Below the pieces are notes generated by a model that was given only the letters and a program-made list of their open reading frames with translations, was not told the origin of the DNA and searched no databases. From Prunus persica (Eukaryota > Streptophyta > Magnoliopsida > Rosales > Rosaceae): a stretch of 64,000 nt of DNA. Positions 1 to 12,172 of the stretch are shown here, piece by piece (positions within the stretch are counted from its first letter, which is position 1; the number at the start of each line of letters is the position of its first letter). Location of the stretch: positions 14,941,339 to 15,005,338 of the forward strand of contig NC_034011.1 of NCBI RefSeq assembly GCF_000346465.2. Direction: 5' to 3'. The translations under genes and the position numbers were made by a program.

Positions 1-152
1 TGATTATATTAAAACTCTAGTTAATTAGTGTAAATCACTACCCTAATTAACTACTATACTCACCAAGCTTAGCTTCATTCATCTTCAGCTTCCAAAATAT
101 ACACTCATTCTATTCATCCTCTCTTCACCCTCTTCATCTCTCATCTAGGGTC

Positions 153-578
153 ATGACCAACAATATTACATTTGTAGTAATTATTCTCTTTGTGATGGCC
201 TTGGCAATGGTGGCTGAATCAACCCAACACACCACCAACATGTATTCGCGTGGGCGTGCCACCACCGAATTCAAACTCGTGAGGCATGATGCCGGTGATG
301 GAGAAGTGGCTACTCCACCACCACGTGCATGTAATGGCTCATTGGGCGAGGAGTGTCTGAATGAGGAGGAAGAAGAGGAGGACGAGCAGGAGGGCCTGCA
401 AACTGTAAGACCTCAAGATGAAGGTAACACAAGGTATATAAGCTATGAAGCCCTCAAGAAGGATAATGTTCCATGCAATCGACGCGGCAGTTCTTATTAT
501 AATTGTGGTACATCTGGGAAGATCAATCCTTATCAACGTGGCTGCACTATCATTACAAATTGTGCTCGAGAGGGATGA
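153..578 (+). CDS. RALF-like secreted signalling peptide precursor
   Basis: A single-exon 141-residue precursor of a rapid alkalinization factor. These peptides are secreted and bind CrRLK1L receptor kinases (FERONIA group) at the cell surface. Visible: a hydrophobic signal peptide at residues 1 to about 22, an acidic run at about 71-80, then the mature region starting near the YISY motif (95-98). Four cysteines, C108, C118, C131 and C137, have the usual RALF spacing, and NPYxRGC is present (125-131). The ATG at 153 gives a proper signal peptide. Oddity: the dibasic RRxL site cut by the S1P subtilase in many RALFs is not visible before YISY; only TVRPQ and NTR occur there. The family is clear; the exact subfamily and processing are inferred. 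Confidence 0.93.
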   Translation: MTNNITFVVIILFVMALAMVAESTQHTTNMYSRGRATTEFKLVRHDAGDGEVATPPPRACNGSLGEECLNEEEEEEDEQEGLQTVRPQDEGNTRYISYEALKKDNVPCNRRGSSYYNCGTSGKINPYQRGCTIITNCAREG

Positions 579-1287
579 TTAGTAACTTAGTTTTGAGATA
601 AGAGGTGTTGGCGAGTTTATTTGACAGGAGGCACATTTTTTTTATTTTTTTTATTTTTAAATCTTCATTATTATTTCTCTTATTTTCTTCCTTTTCTGAT
701 CACCCTAATCTCTTACTATGTTTTAGGTTTTTTCTTTCTTTTCTTTGTTTTTGGAGAGGGGGGGTGGGAAGGAGGGGTGCTGGTGATTTTGTAACTTTAT
801 TTTTTTAATCTAATTATTTATTTATCAGCTGGTTATTTGATATTCACCACTAGGTTTGGGAAGTTTTTGCCTTGCAATATTTTTTTTGCATACCAGAAGA
901 ACTAATAGGTATTGCACCAAATATGCCATCGAAATTTGAGATTTAGGGTTTCACAGGCAAGGACAATTCTTTGTTTATATATATGTATATATTTAAAGGA
1001 GTCTGAAATGAAAAACTATTTAAATAATTAAATTATTTGAACTCCAAGATTTTTTTTTTAGTATTTGTAATTTGATTTTAGATATAAATAAAGCTCAAGA
1101 AACCAGCTTGGCACTAAAACAACCATTATTGGGCGACATACATACAAGATTTACGCGGGGACCTTTTAGTGGCGATTTTTGGTGTCTCGGAAGTGAAGGT
1201 CATTTCCGATTAGTTATCAACAGTGTCACTTGTAGATCTCATTGGTCAAATGGAAGAAGGAAACCTCAGGCCGATTTATCTAGAGCC
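579..1287. other. RALF 3' flank and the stretch before the CACTA element
   Basis: T-rich downstream sequence with no recognised gene. A reading frame without a clear ATG runs from about 1072 up to the CACTA insertion point. If the transposon and one copy of its GCA duplication are removed, the frame continues for about 12 codons into 15296-15335 before a stop. The product is not recognised, so this may be chance. Confidence 0.4.
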
Positions 1288-1306
1288 GCAGACTACTACA
1301 AAAAAG
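1288..1306 (+). repeat. CACTA left terminus with GCA target duplication
   Basis: GCA at 1288-1290 is the host duplication. The terminal inverted repeat starts at 1291 and reads GACTACTACAAAAAAG. Compared with the other end it has G in place of the first C and one extra A in the A run. In characterised CACTA elements the terminal CACTA bases are needed for cleavage, so this change could hamper further excision (inference). Confidence 0.9.
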
Positions 1307-2870
1307 CAAAAAGACGACGGTAAATCACCGTCGTGTATTCGGTTTTTCAATGGTCGTGGAATCCACCGTCATCTTTTCCCTGATAAACCACGACGCTAAA
1401 TCACCGTCGTTGTTAAAATATACAACGTCATCAACAAATACAAAACGACGTCTTTGTACTGCAAAAAGATCTAAAAAAGCAGTCGAGGATGAGAATAGAC
1501 GACCAACTCTCTAAAAAAACCGTCGTTAAAAAGGAAAAATATGACACATATTAAGAGAACAAAGCCGCAAGATAGACATACAACGACGAAAATAAAAATA
1601 CGACGCCGTTAAATATCATTTTCACGACAATAAAAAATTTGACGTCTTTAAATACATTAGAAGACGACGTTATTGAAACCTACTACGTCGCATATATAAA
1701 AACAGCCGTCGTAAAATTAATTTTCCACTTCGATTTTTCAATAAAAGATGACGTGGAAATAGTTGTCAGTGTCATTATTTACGACGTATGTATTTATAGA
1801 GTAGACGTTGAAAAACGAAACAACGTCGGTTACAAATATATGAGAGTCGTATTACAAAATTTATACGTCATATTTTCAGAAACAAACAACGACGATAAAT
1901 ATTAGACGTTGTTAAATAAAACAACGTCGGCAAACAATAAAAACAGACGTGTTTAGTCTGCTAAAGTTCTAGAAAATAGTCGAGGATGAGAATAGACGAC
2001 CAACTCAAACAAATCACCGTCGTTAAAAAGGAAAAATATGACACATGTTAAAAGAACAAGGCCGCAAGATATACATACAACGACGACAACTAAAATACAA
2101 CGCCGTTAAATATAATTTACACGACAAGAAAAAATATGACGTCTTTAAATACATGAGAAGACGACGTTATTGAAATATACTACGTCTCTTATTTACAAAC
2201 AACCGTCGTGAAATAAATTTTCTACTTCGATTTTTCTAAAAAAGATGACGTGGAAATAGTTGTCAGTGTCATTATTTACGACGTATGTATTTATACAGTT
2301 GACGTTGAAATGCGAAACAACGTCGGTGTCATTTATATAGTCGACGTTGTATTTATATCTATCATCATTACTCACGACGCACTTAATAATATAGACGACG
2401 TTGAACTTCTAAACAACGTCGGTTTTAAATAAATGAGAGCCGTATTACAGAATATATAGACGGCGTTGATTATGATGAGAGCCGTATTACAAATAACGTC
2501 GTTTAATTGTTATTAGACGGCGGTTATAATGAATTTCCGTCGGAATTCATTTCGTTCCTCTTCGTTTATAAAAGAACTTGCGACGTGGAAAATGTATGAT
2601 GACGTCGTATTTTTTAACGTTCAGATTATATATCTCGTTTTTTAGACGTCGGTATTATGGGATTGGAGTCGTGTTATTTTGAATTACATGGCGGTTCTTA
2701 ATCCTTCCCCGACGTGATATCCTGAATAATTGCTTCACAATAGCGTCGTGGTTCTTCATTGTTACGTTGCTTTAAGACGTCGGTAAATATGCTGAATAAA
2801 TGGTTCACCATAACGTCGTGTTTTATTTGAACAGACGTTGTTTTTTATGCAGAATATAATGATGTAATCT
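1307..2870. repeat. CACTA left subterminal array (ACGACG/CGTCGT motif)
   Basis: Dozens of short motifs with cores ACGACG, CGTCGT, GACGT and ACGTC occur in both orientations in AT-rich sequence. This is the usual layout of CACTA subterminal repeats, which in En/Spm are bound by the accessory protein TNPA. A segment of about 355 bp is duplicated in direct orientation, roughly 1478-1830 and 1972-2330; both copies contain the GTCGAGGATGAGAATAGACG block. Short reading frames here are by-products of the repeats. Confidence 0.85.
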
Positions 2871-2987
2871 GGATCCAGTATTTTTTGCACTGATTGTTTT
2901 GTGGCCAAAACCTGTATAATGAAAGTGAAGAAATCACATTACAATATATTATAAAATGAATGTCATACACTGCCAATTACATAAGCA

Positions 2988-5900
2988 TCATTCAATCCAT
3001 ATATCTTCACACCCATCTCGAATATTTTGACCGCCTAACTCACCCACCAGTTCATCAAATGTGTCAACATTTGGCATCCCTCTAGTAAATGGCTCACACT
3101 CAATTATCACATCACCTAAGACTTCATCACCAATAACATCATTATATTCTCTATTAGGCATTGATAACACTACCGACCAACCACGATGCATCGGGTCGTC
3201 AACAAAAAATATTTGTTTGACTTGAGAAGCCAAAACAAATTGGTCATTCCTATGTCCAATTTTACTCAAATCTACAAGGGTAAATCCAAGTTCGTCGACT
3301 ACAAGACCAGAACTATCTATCCAATCACACCTAAAGACTGGGATTGTAAACTTTTGGTAGTCAAGGTCCCAAATTTCTTGAATGACACCATAGAAACCCA
3401 TATTTGAGAGAATTGGGTTTTTATCCTTGGCACTAGCAACTTGCATGGTATGTGCAAGTAAATAAACTCCACTATTTTGAGTTGTCCGCACATCATCTTG
3501 TGCCTTGATATTGAATTTAATACCTTTAATAAGATAGCTCCTATATAATGGCACTGACATGTTTGGACCAGCTGCTAGCCACCTTAAATTTTCTGATACG
3601 CCATGATTGTCTTCCTCAAGTTCACTTTGAACCTGCAAATTAATCATATCTTAATTCAATCTAACATATAAATAAGAAGAAAATTAAAAGAGAAATATGT
3701 TATTCAACAACATATACCTTGAAGCGTAGCCATTGAATGAAAGTGCTATTGTGCTTATCCTGCAGCCACTTGGTTCTCTTTCTAAATTTTGGATAAGCAA
3801 TCTTGATGTGGATCATATGTTGCCTACATGACACGAAAAATTCAAGCATTACGGTCCCAAATATAGAAGATAAACATAAGAAATAATTTAAAATGGAAAC
3901 TTAAAGAATAAAGCTCATACGTACTCGATATAAGGTAGGACTTCCTCCGTATTCTCCAAGACATATAGATGTGCTTGATTCAACAGGTCCTGATCAACTA
4001 CGCTCACTGTGCAACCTGATAATGGCTTTGAAAGTCCCATCTTTTGGCTTGAAGGCACTCCAACTATACTAACATCAGATAAATGCTGAGTACAAAACTC
4101 TACCGCTTCTTCAGCTATATACCGCTCAGCAATGCAACCTTCGGGACGAGTACGATTCTGAACATACCCCTTCAGCACTTTCATATATCTTTCAAACGGA
4201 TACATCCACCTAAAATATACTGGCCCACATAGACGAACTTCTCTGACAAGATGTACTACTAGATGAACCATGATATCAAAGAATGAAGGGGGAAAGTACT
4301 TCTCAAGCAAACACAGAGTAACTACTACATCTTCTTCCAACTTATCTAGCTTGGAAACATCAACAGTCTTTGCACATATAGCATTGAAGAAGAAGCACAA
4401 ACGAGTTATTGCATACCTTGCAGGCTTCTCCAAAACAGAACGAATTGCCACAGGGAGCAATTGTTGCATTAAGGTATGACAATCATGTGATTTAAGGCCA
4501 AGAAGTCTTGAATCTTGTAAAGATACAAGATTTTTAATATTTGAAGAATAACCTTCAGGGACCTTCATACCATAGAAAGAATTGCAAACCTCTCTCTTCT
4601 CTGCTCTTGACAAATTCCAAGGCCCAGGAGGCAAACGAGTACGTCTTTCTCCATACTCGGGTTGCAAATCAGTTTTGACCCCCATGTTCAATAAATCTAA
4701 TCGAGCAGCAATCCCATCTTTATTTTTTCCAGGGATCTCCAGCAATGTACCAATGATACTATCGCAAACATTCTTCTCAATGTGCATAACATCTAGGGCA
4801 TGCCTTACAGGAAGGTATTTCCAATACTCGAGATCAAAGAATATTGATTTCTTCTTCCAACAAACTCTGTCACCATTTTCAACCATATGCAGCACTTCTT
4901 CTCCGGTTAATGGCTCGGGAGGTATGCCATATTCAGGTTTCCCATTAAAAGCTGCACGTTGCCTCCTATATGGATGATTGATTGGTAACCATTTTCTATG
5001 CCCAATGTAACAAATTTTGTGGCCATTTTTCAACCTGTGACTAGGTGTATCATCGCCGCATATTGGACAAGCTTTATATCCTTTAACAACACAACCAGAT
5101 AAGTTTCCATAGGCGGGGAAATCATTAATTGTCCACATTAATGCAGCTCTGAGTGTAAAGTATTCTCCATTATGTGCATCATACACTCCTCTAATCCCAA
5201 CCCACAAGGATTTTAAATCATCAATCAAAGGCTCCAAGTAGACGTCTATATCATTTCCGGGTTGTTTAGGACCGGAAATCAATAAGGTTAACATCATGAA
5301 CTTTCGTTTCATGCACAGCCATGGAGGGAGATTATATGTAACTAAGATAACCGGCCAACAACTATATCTGCTACTTAGAGAACTGTGGGGATTGAATCCA
5401 TCAGATGAAAGAGCCAATCTCAAGTTTCTCGGCTCATTACCAAACTCAGGCCATTTATCATCAAGAAGTTTCCAAGACGGGGAATCCGCCGGATGAGACA
5501 TCTGACCGTCAATTGATTTTCTAGCAGCATGCCACCAAGTCAAACTCTTAGCTGTCTCATGTGATTGAAACATCCTTTTAAACCTTGGAATTGGGGGAAA
5601 ATAACACACCACCTTCGCTGGCACACCCTCTTTCAAGATTGAATCTTTGCCTTCCTTCCACCTTGAGATACCACAAGTAGGACAATTAGTTGAATCCTCA
5701 TACTCCTTCCTATACAAGATGCAATCATTGGGGCATGCGTGCATTTTCTCATAACTCAGCCCCAATGCACACAAAGTCTTTTTAGCCTCATACATGGAGG
5801 TTGGTATTGTATTTCCTTCTGGAAGCAAATCGCCTTGAAGTATCAATAATTCTGTAAAACAGACATCACTCATCCCATGTTTTGCCTTCAAATTATACAA

Positions 5901-6338
5901 CTTCACTAATGCCGATAACTTCGTGTACTTTCTACAACCAGGGTACACTGGTTGATCTCCATCCCCAATCACATTGGCAAACTCATACGGATCCGAACCA
6001 AAATCACCAAAATCATTATCATCCATATCAATTTCTTCAGACACAAAACTGTACCTACTATGGCCATCATCTTCTTCAACATTTCTACTAGCATTAGTAG
6101 TTGCTTCCCAAGGTTCTCCGTGAAATGTCCAATTCTTATAGCTTTGGTCAATTCCATTAAAGTATAAGTGATCCCTTATAATTCCAACCCCAAACAACTT
6201 CAAATTAACACATTTAACACATGGACAACGGATATGTGTTGTAGTTAGAAGATTTTCTACAGCAAAGTTCAAAAATGCTTCCACCCCAAAGTCATATGCC
6301 TTCGATCTTCTATCCGAGTGCATCCATGACTTATCCAT
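2988..6338 (-). CDS. CACTA TNP2-type transposase
   Basis: The main transposase, which recognises and cuts the CACTA ends. Three exons inferred from splice signals: 6338-3925, 3823-3718 and 3632-2988, all phases joining, about 1054 residues with no internal stop. The ATG at 6338 gives MDKSWM, the typical N-terminus; the frame is open a few codons further upstream but has no other ATG there. Domains in order: transposase-associated domain (about 1-75) with the CPCVKC cysteine cluster; Transposase_21/TNP2 core (about 190-405) with CPNDCxLYRKEYE and CPTCG zinc-like motifs and the WPV..YNLPPW.CMK block; DUF4218 (about 615-730, HDCHTLMQQLLP); DUF4216 in the last exon (FGVIQEIWDLDY-like, FRCDW). The first intron joins PYIE to QHMIHIK, which matches family expectation. 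Probably a full-length, recently functional gene. Confidence 0.93.
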
Positions 6339-8632
6339 CTCCGACACTATAACCTATTATCTATAATAAAGTGAAAATACAGGCAATGACCATCACTATA
6401 GCAGATTATACAATGATCTAATCGCAAGTAATACACAACAGAGACGACGGGTTTTAAACAAAAACAGACGTATTTGGCATATATAGACGACGGATTTTCA
6501 ACAGACGTCGTCTATTATAAGTAATACAAACGACGGTTTATGAAAAAACCGTTGTGTATAAGTAATACAACGACGGTAGTTTAAAAACACCGTCGTGTAA
6601 TCGTCGTCGTATGCCTTAAAATTCGTCGTGTCTCAGTTTATTTTCAAGAACACAAAACCCATTAAGAACACAACATATATATGAAACCAAGCAAGAAACC
6701 AACATATACATGAAACCAAGCATGAAAACAATAAATCCATTCCCAATTCAACATAACATAGGGTGATTAAAAGATACGACAAAATTAAATCCATTCCCAA
6801 TTCAACATAACAGATAATGTAATCCATGAACCCATTAAACAGAAAATCCATGAACCCATACCTATAAGCACATTATTAACAGATCGCAAAGCATACACAT
6901 AAAATCCTTTAACAAAACAACTTAATATCACTCGAATCGTTACTAGAATCATCACTCGAATCCCCATCTTCATTATCAGTTTCTTCCTTCGTATTTGCTC
7001 CCCATCATTTTCTCCATAGCGGAAAATGACAAGATCAAATAAAGGTGTACTTTTGCTGGAAATCATTTGGAAGTTGGTGATCTGTGTCTTTTTGTGTTGA
7101 TTTCCAGCAAAAGCACACCTTTATTTGATCTTGTCATGAACCCATTAAACAGAAAATCCATGAACCCATACCCTATAAGCACATTATTAACAGATCGCAA
7201 AGCATACACATAAAACCCTTTAACAAAACAACCTAATATCATTCAATGAATTTACAAGGGGAAGATAGGGTTTGTACTTACAGGTTGGACGAGCTCAAAG
7301 ATTCGACGGAGCCTGGAGAGTGCAACTTTTAATTAGAGCAGAAGTGAGAGAGCGAAATGTTATGTCGCGCGAAATCTGAAAATTTTAGGTTTCAGGGTTC
7401 GAAGTATAAGAATAAGAGCCAAATCTAAAAAAATTTAGGTCGCGCGAAAATTTTTAGAGTTCGCGCGTTTTAAAACGTCGAAAGAAAAACCAAGGCGAAA
7501 GTTCTACACGTACCGACGTAAATTTAATATTCCACGACGGAAACTTCATTTTTCGGATTAAGAACGTAAGGCCGTTCATTTTGAAGCTTCATTTTTCGGA
7601 TTAATTTTAAATTTATTTTGAATTTTTTATATAACGACGACTGAAAAACCACGTCGGTGTTAAGAAATTAAAGACGTTGTAAATTATATAAACCGACTTA
7701 CATATTAAAATGACGTCGTTTAAAGCGTAAACCATGTCGTATGTTTTTCTGTACGACGTAAAATATGTATTCCACGACGCAACCACCGTCGTTAAAAATT
7801 AATACCCTAAACCCATAAAACTAAATTATACAATTTAAAAAATTAAGTTTATAAAAGGTTTTATGGTTTTAAAGCCTAACATATACCCTAGACTACCCAA
7901 AAATTATACTTTAAAAATAAACCCCAATAAATAACAACCCTAATCTCTAAACCCTAGACTCTAAACCCTAAACCATAAAACTAGAAGTGATTTTATGACT
8001 CATCAAAACAATTTTGTTTTGGATGGTCATTTTAAATTTTTGTTATTCAAAATGAATTTTTTCAAGGTTTATGTGGAAGAAAATATATCAATGACTTCAT
8101 AGGAGTTGACTTTTCAATTTTCAGATTTATTTTAAATTTATTTTGAATATTTTGATATAAAAATAATAAAATATTCTTACCACAACAACAAACCACGTCG
8201 GTGTTAATAAATTGTAGACGTTGTAAATTGTAATAGACTACTAAGTCGTTAAAATGACGTCGTTAAAATGAGAAACCATGGCGGCTATTTAACTATACGA
8301 CGTAAAATATATATATCAACGACTTAACCGCTGTCGTTACATAAACGTCGTCGATGATACCCTGAACCCTTAAGAAATTGAAGATGTTGTAAACCATAAA
8401 CGACTCAATTGTTCAAAGAACGTCGTCTAACTATATTTTTACGTCGTATTTGTTTAAAACACGAAACAACAAAATACGACGGTTTTTGACTTTATTAGGT
8501 CGTTGGAAAAGTATTACACGTCGGTTAAGCAATTTGTATGTTTGTTTTTTTTTTAATTTAAGAAAACCTCAACAAATTTTTACATTACATATTATAGAGA
8601 AAATTTGTACATTATACATAAATATCAAGTGT
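6339..8632. other. CACTA internal spacer: TNP2 upstream region and motif arrays
   Basis: Contains no recognised gene. 6440-6640 and 7480-8520 are more ACGACG/CGTCGT motif arrays. 6640-7330 is probably the 5' leader and promoter of the minus-strand transposase gene. A block of about 80 bp near 6836-6935 (CATGAACCCATA through CAAAGCATACACATAAAA) recurs at about 7140-7235. Between the copies lies a long hairpin. Around 7925-7975 there are degenerate CCCTAAA-like words, too irregular to be telomeric. Confidence 0.7.
7026..7137. repeat. 40-bp-arm inverted repeat (hairpin) upstream of the transposase
   Basis: Arms 7026-7065 and 7098-7137 are reverse complements with a single mismatch over 40 bp, separated by a 32-base loop. 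A directly duplicated block (about 6836-6935 and 7140-7235) flanks it. If transcribed with the transposase leader it would form a strong stem-loop. Confidence 0.85.
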
Positions 8633-11600
8633 TCAATAATTGCCCTGTTTAATAATTTGGAAAACAAACTCTGCCCATTCATTCCGGACTTCATCAATGG
8701 CTTCTTGGGGGTATGAAGCTTCCTGGTTTCCCTTGGCATACTGCATAAACAATGACTATTAGGGTTTATAAATAAAAAGAAATTCAATCACAGACGACGA
8801 TATTTTTCATAACCGACGTAGTATATCCATTCAACGACGTTAATTTTACATGACCGTCGTTGATAATACAAAAAACGACGTGAAATGTATGAAGGTAATT
8901 TCTTCTTACCTTATTCTCAAACCCCAAGGAAGGATCCATGATGATGTCCCTCATGAAGCGCATCACATAATACCCGCATTCGACATTGCTGGGTTGCTTT
9001 GGTGTGCCTGAGAGAGTTTTCCAAATTACATTTTTACGTCCTGCTCGGCCTATGTGGGTATTATATATTTTTAAAGCACTGTTCACGATGTTTTTCGCCT
9101 CTTCGTCGACCACACGATGACCTGGCAGAGGATCCAGAAAATAGACGGTCTCCTTCTTTGCTCTTACAATCAGCAAGATCCAATGACGGCTGCACAAAAT
9201 TAATATAAAAACGACGGTTATTTACAAAAACGACGTATTATAGTATTTCACACGACGAAATAAAGTAGATAACGACGACATTATATATTTATCACGACGA
9301 CAAATAAATACCGACGTGGTTAGTAGTTTCAAACGACTAAATAAAATAAAACACCGACGTGGTTAGTTTATAAGCTGTCATTTATTGAAAATCATAAAAA
9401 CAAAATCCTAAGGAGACTAACCCTGGATTGTAAGGCATCATGAAAAGCTGTTCACCGTCTGTCTTCTGAAGTCGAGCTGCTACCAGTCGTGATCTTTCAG
9501 TTATTGTGCCAGAGTTGGCACTAACTGTAGCAGGGTCAATAAAGCCAACCATGCTGCACATATTGGCTTGTTTCAAAACATCGTGTAAGTACCTAAATAC
9601 ATAAAATAATATAAACAAGTCAGCAAAAACAAACACGACGGTTATGTATAAAAAAACGACGTATTATAATATTTCACACGACGTACTGAAATAGATAAGG
9701 ACGTTATAATATATTTATCACGACGGTAGTTAGTTAAGCGACGTGGTTAGTTAGTTAAGACGACGCAATATATAAATCAACGAGTTATTATCTTAGAAGT
9801 ACAAACCTCATATATACAGCCAATACAGTAGCTCCAATTTCTTCCATGCCTGCAAATTGTGTAATATCTTCAGGCAGGAGGAAGGTATCGCGCTCACCAC
9901 CAAACACCTCCTTATCAATTGTAAATTGGAGTGTCTTATCCTCAGGCAGGAGTGTCGTTTCCACAAAACGACAAAGGGTTTTTAAAGAAGATGGCGCCTC
10001 CATATTTGAATAATCACCAACTTTAATAACCTGTTTAAAGAAATAAAAAAAATGACGTGGTAATTCAATAAAGACGACGGTTTAAGGAATAAAACGTCGT
10101 CTTAAAAGTATTTAAACGACGGTGAAAAAACAGTTGTGGTAATTCAATAAAGACGACGGTTTTATGAATAAAGCGTCGTCTGAAACCATTTAAACGATGG
10201 TGAAAAAACCGTCGTTTAAATATTTTATTACGTCTTAAAAAAATTCCGCCGTCTAAGTTGTAAACAAACGACGGATTAAATAAAAATATCGACGTCTGAA
10301 ATTTTGAAAAACAAATAAAAAAGGCAAAGTTATGTGAACATACCTTGTCGTCATGCTTTTCTTCATCTTCTTTCTCCTTTTCTTCTTCCTTCTCTTCATC
10401 TCTTTTTTCTTCTTCCTTCTCTTCATCTGGCTGATGTTTCCCCATTTTGGCAGTATCATCCTCCAAATGTAGGGATCTCACATCACCTCCAGAGCAGCTA
10501 GCTTTGTCAGACATTGGATTTTTGGGGCTTTGGCTAATTCTTGGTTTAAGCATGCTTGGATCAAAATTGGGAATTAATTGGGAAAGCTGACTCAGGAAAT
10601 GCTCCCTCTCAGCCTCTACCAATTGTTTTGTCCTAGCCTCCATCCTTAAGGCCTCTTCCCTTGCCTTAGCCTCCATCTTTTTAGTCTCTTCTTGAAGGAG
10701 AACTCTTAAACTGTCCTTCAAACGGTCGTCAAAGCTCACCCTCTGTGGTTTGGGCAAATTGAAATATTGCCTTGGGGAAACACCAGCACCAACTCCCCTC
10801 AGTCTGCCTGGATGCTCGGGGCCCAAAGCCATGGTCAGCACATCATTGCTGCCATCTACTCTGACTTTGCCTTCCGAGACTTGTTTCTGCAATTCATCCT
10901 AAAAAAAGATAAACAAAAAAACACACGACGGTTATTTATGTACAAACGACGTATTATATAATTTCACACGACGCAATAACGTATAAACCGACGTTATTAT
11001 AACTTATCACGACGGTAGTTATACCGACGTGGTTATTTATTTAAAACGACGAAATAAATAAACAACCGACGTCTTATGCTATAATTAAAGAAAACAGAGT
11101 AGTGATTCCTATTTAGACCGTTAACGACGTTTTTAAAAAAGTTTCGACGTGGTAATATCATTCACACGACGCGAAAATGAACCACCGACGTCTTATGCTA
11201 TAATTACAGAAAACATAGTAGTGATTCCTATTTAGACCTTTAACGACGTTTTTAAAAACTTTTCGACGTGGTAATATCATTCACACGACGAAAAATATAA
11301 CATACGACGTAATAAGAATAATTCACAGTTTAATAAAAATTTAAACAGAGTGATAGTAGGCTTACAATTAATTTTGCTTTCTCTGCCACCTTTGGATCAG
11401 GGATGTTACCATGTTTGTCCTGTCTAGCTCTCTTCCATAAGGTAGATCGATCAATTTCTACCCCAGGCATGGTTTCCTCCAATTGATCCTCCAATCCAGC
11501 ATATCCTTTTCGAGACAATCGATGATTGTACTCGAGTTTCTCCCTAATCTGTGCATGTTGAGAATGCACAGACTCAAAATCTTTGGATAGCCTTGAAGCT

Positions 11601-12172
11601 ACAAAGGCATCCCATTGTGCTTTCTCTATGAATTTATATGTTTCAGGGGGTTGGCTTAATTTCTCCCTGTCATTGGTGTATGGAAGGATATAATGCCTCG
11701 TTAGTGTAGACTTGAAATCCTTCCATTTCTTGGAAGCAGAAGCTAAAACAAAGGTCTTGCCCCCTTGGCCTACGACAAAAGCCATGTCAACTGCTTCCCA
11801 AATCTGCTCCTTTATATCCTTGGGGATTTGGGACCATTTCTTGTCCACAAGTGGGATCCTGGAGCGTGCCAACACACCAATATACGACTGCATCTCAATA
11901 TGTGCTTGGCCAACACCTTTCCCCCTTTTATTGTACTCAACAATTGGCCTCAGTTTCTGAAGCTTTCTCTTCACAACACGAGGCATTGTGCTCATACCTC
12001 GACCAGTCTTTGAATCATCAGAGATTGTTGTCTGGCTGGTTTGTTCTGTCTCAGCAGATGATGAAGCAAACTTCATCTTCTTCGACTTCATCTCCTTCGA
12101 AGACTTGTCTTAAGGAGCTACCATTCCAAGCTTCTTGGAGCCAGAATCCTTAGTTTGTTGTTGAGAAACCAT
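8633..12172 (-). CDS. CACTA accessory gene: Transposase_24 protein fused to an Ulp1 (C48) protease domain
   Basis: Six exons inferred: 12172-11366, 10898-10344, 10030-9807, 9592-9422, 9189-8910, 8740-8633. All phases join, giving about 687 residues from the ATG at 12091. The first exon carries the Ptta/En/Spm Transposase_24 region (WSQIPKDIKEQIW, TLWKRARQDKHGN). Exon 2 has the family signature SNDVLTMALGPEHPGR, a coiled coil and a long Glu/Lys tract. Exons 4-5 carry an Ulp1 cysteine protease core with His (PGRHW, about 560), Asp (YFLDPLPG, about 577) and Cys (VECGYYV, about 629), all intact. Ulp1 enzymes cut SUMO-like tags; the role in transposition is unknown. An upstream in-frame ATG at 12172 is followed by an in-frame TAA at 12110-12112, so either translation starts at 12091 or the N-terminus is broken. 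Confidence 0.88.

Noticed and set aside
1639..2432. Valine/tyrosine-rich reading frames in the CACTA left end
   Set aside because: Created by the GACGTC/ACGACG arrays and appear twice because the segment is duplicated.
1307..2870. Possible CRISPR-like or satellite array
   Set aside because: Motifs are short, unequally spaced and in both orientations, as in CACTA subterminal regions; this is plant nuclear DNA.
7920..7980. Telomere-like CCCTAAA words
   Set aside because: Only a few irregular copies inside the transposon; no perfect tandem array.
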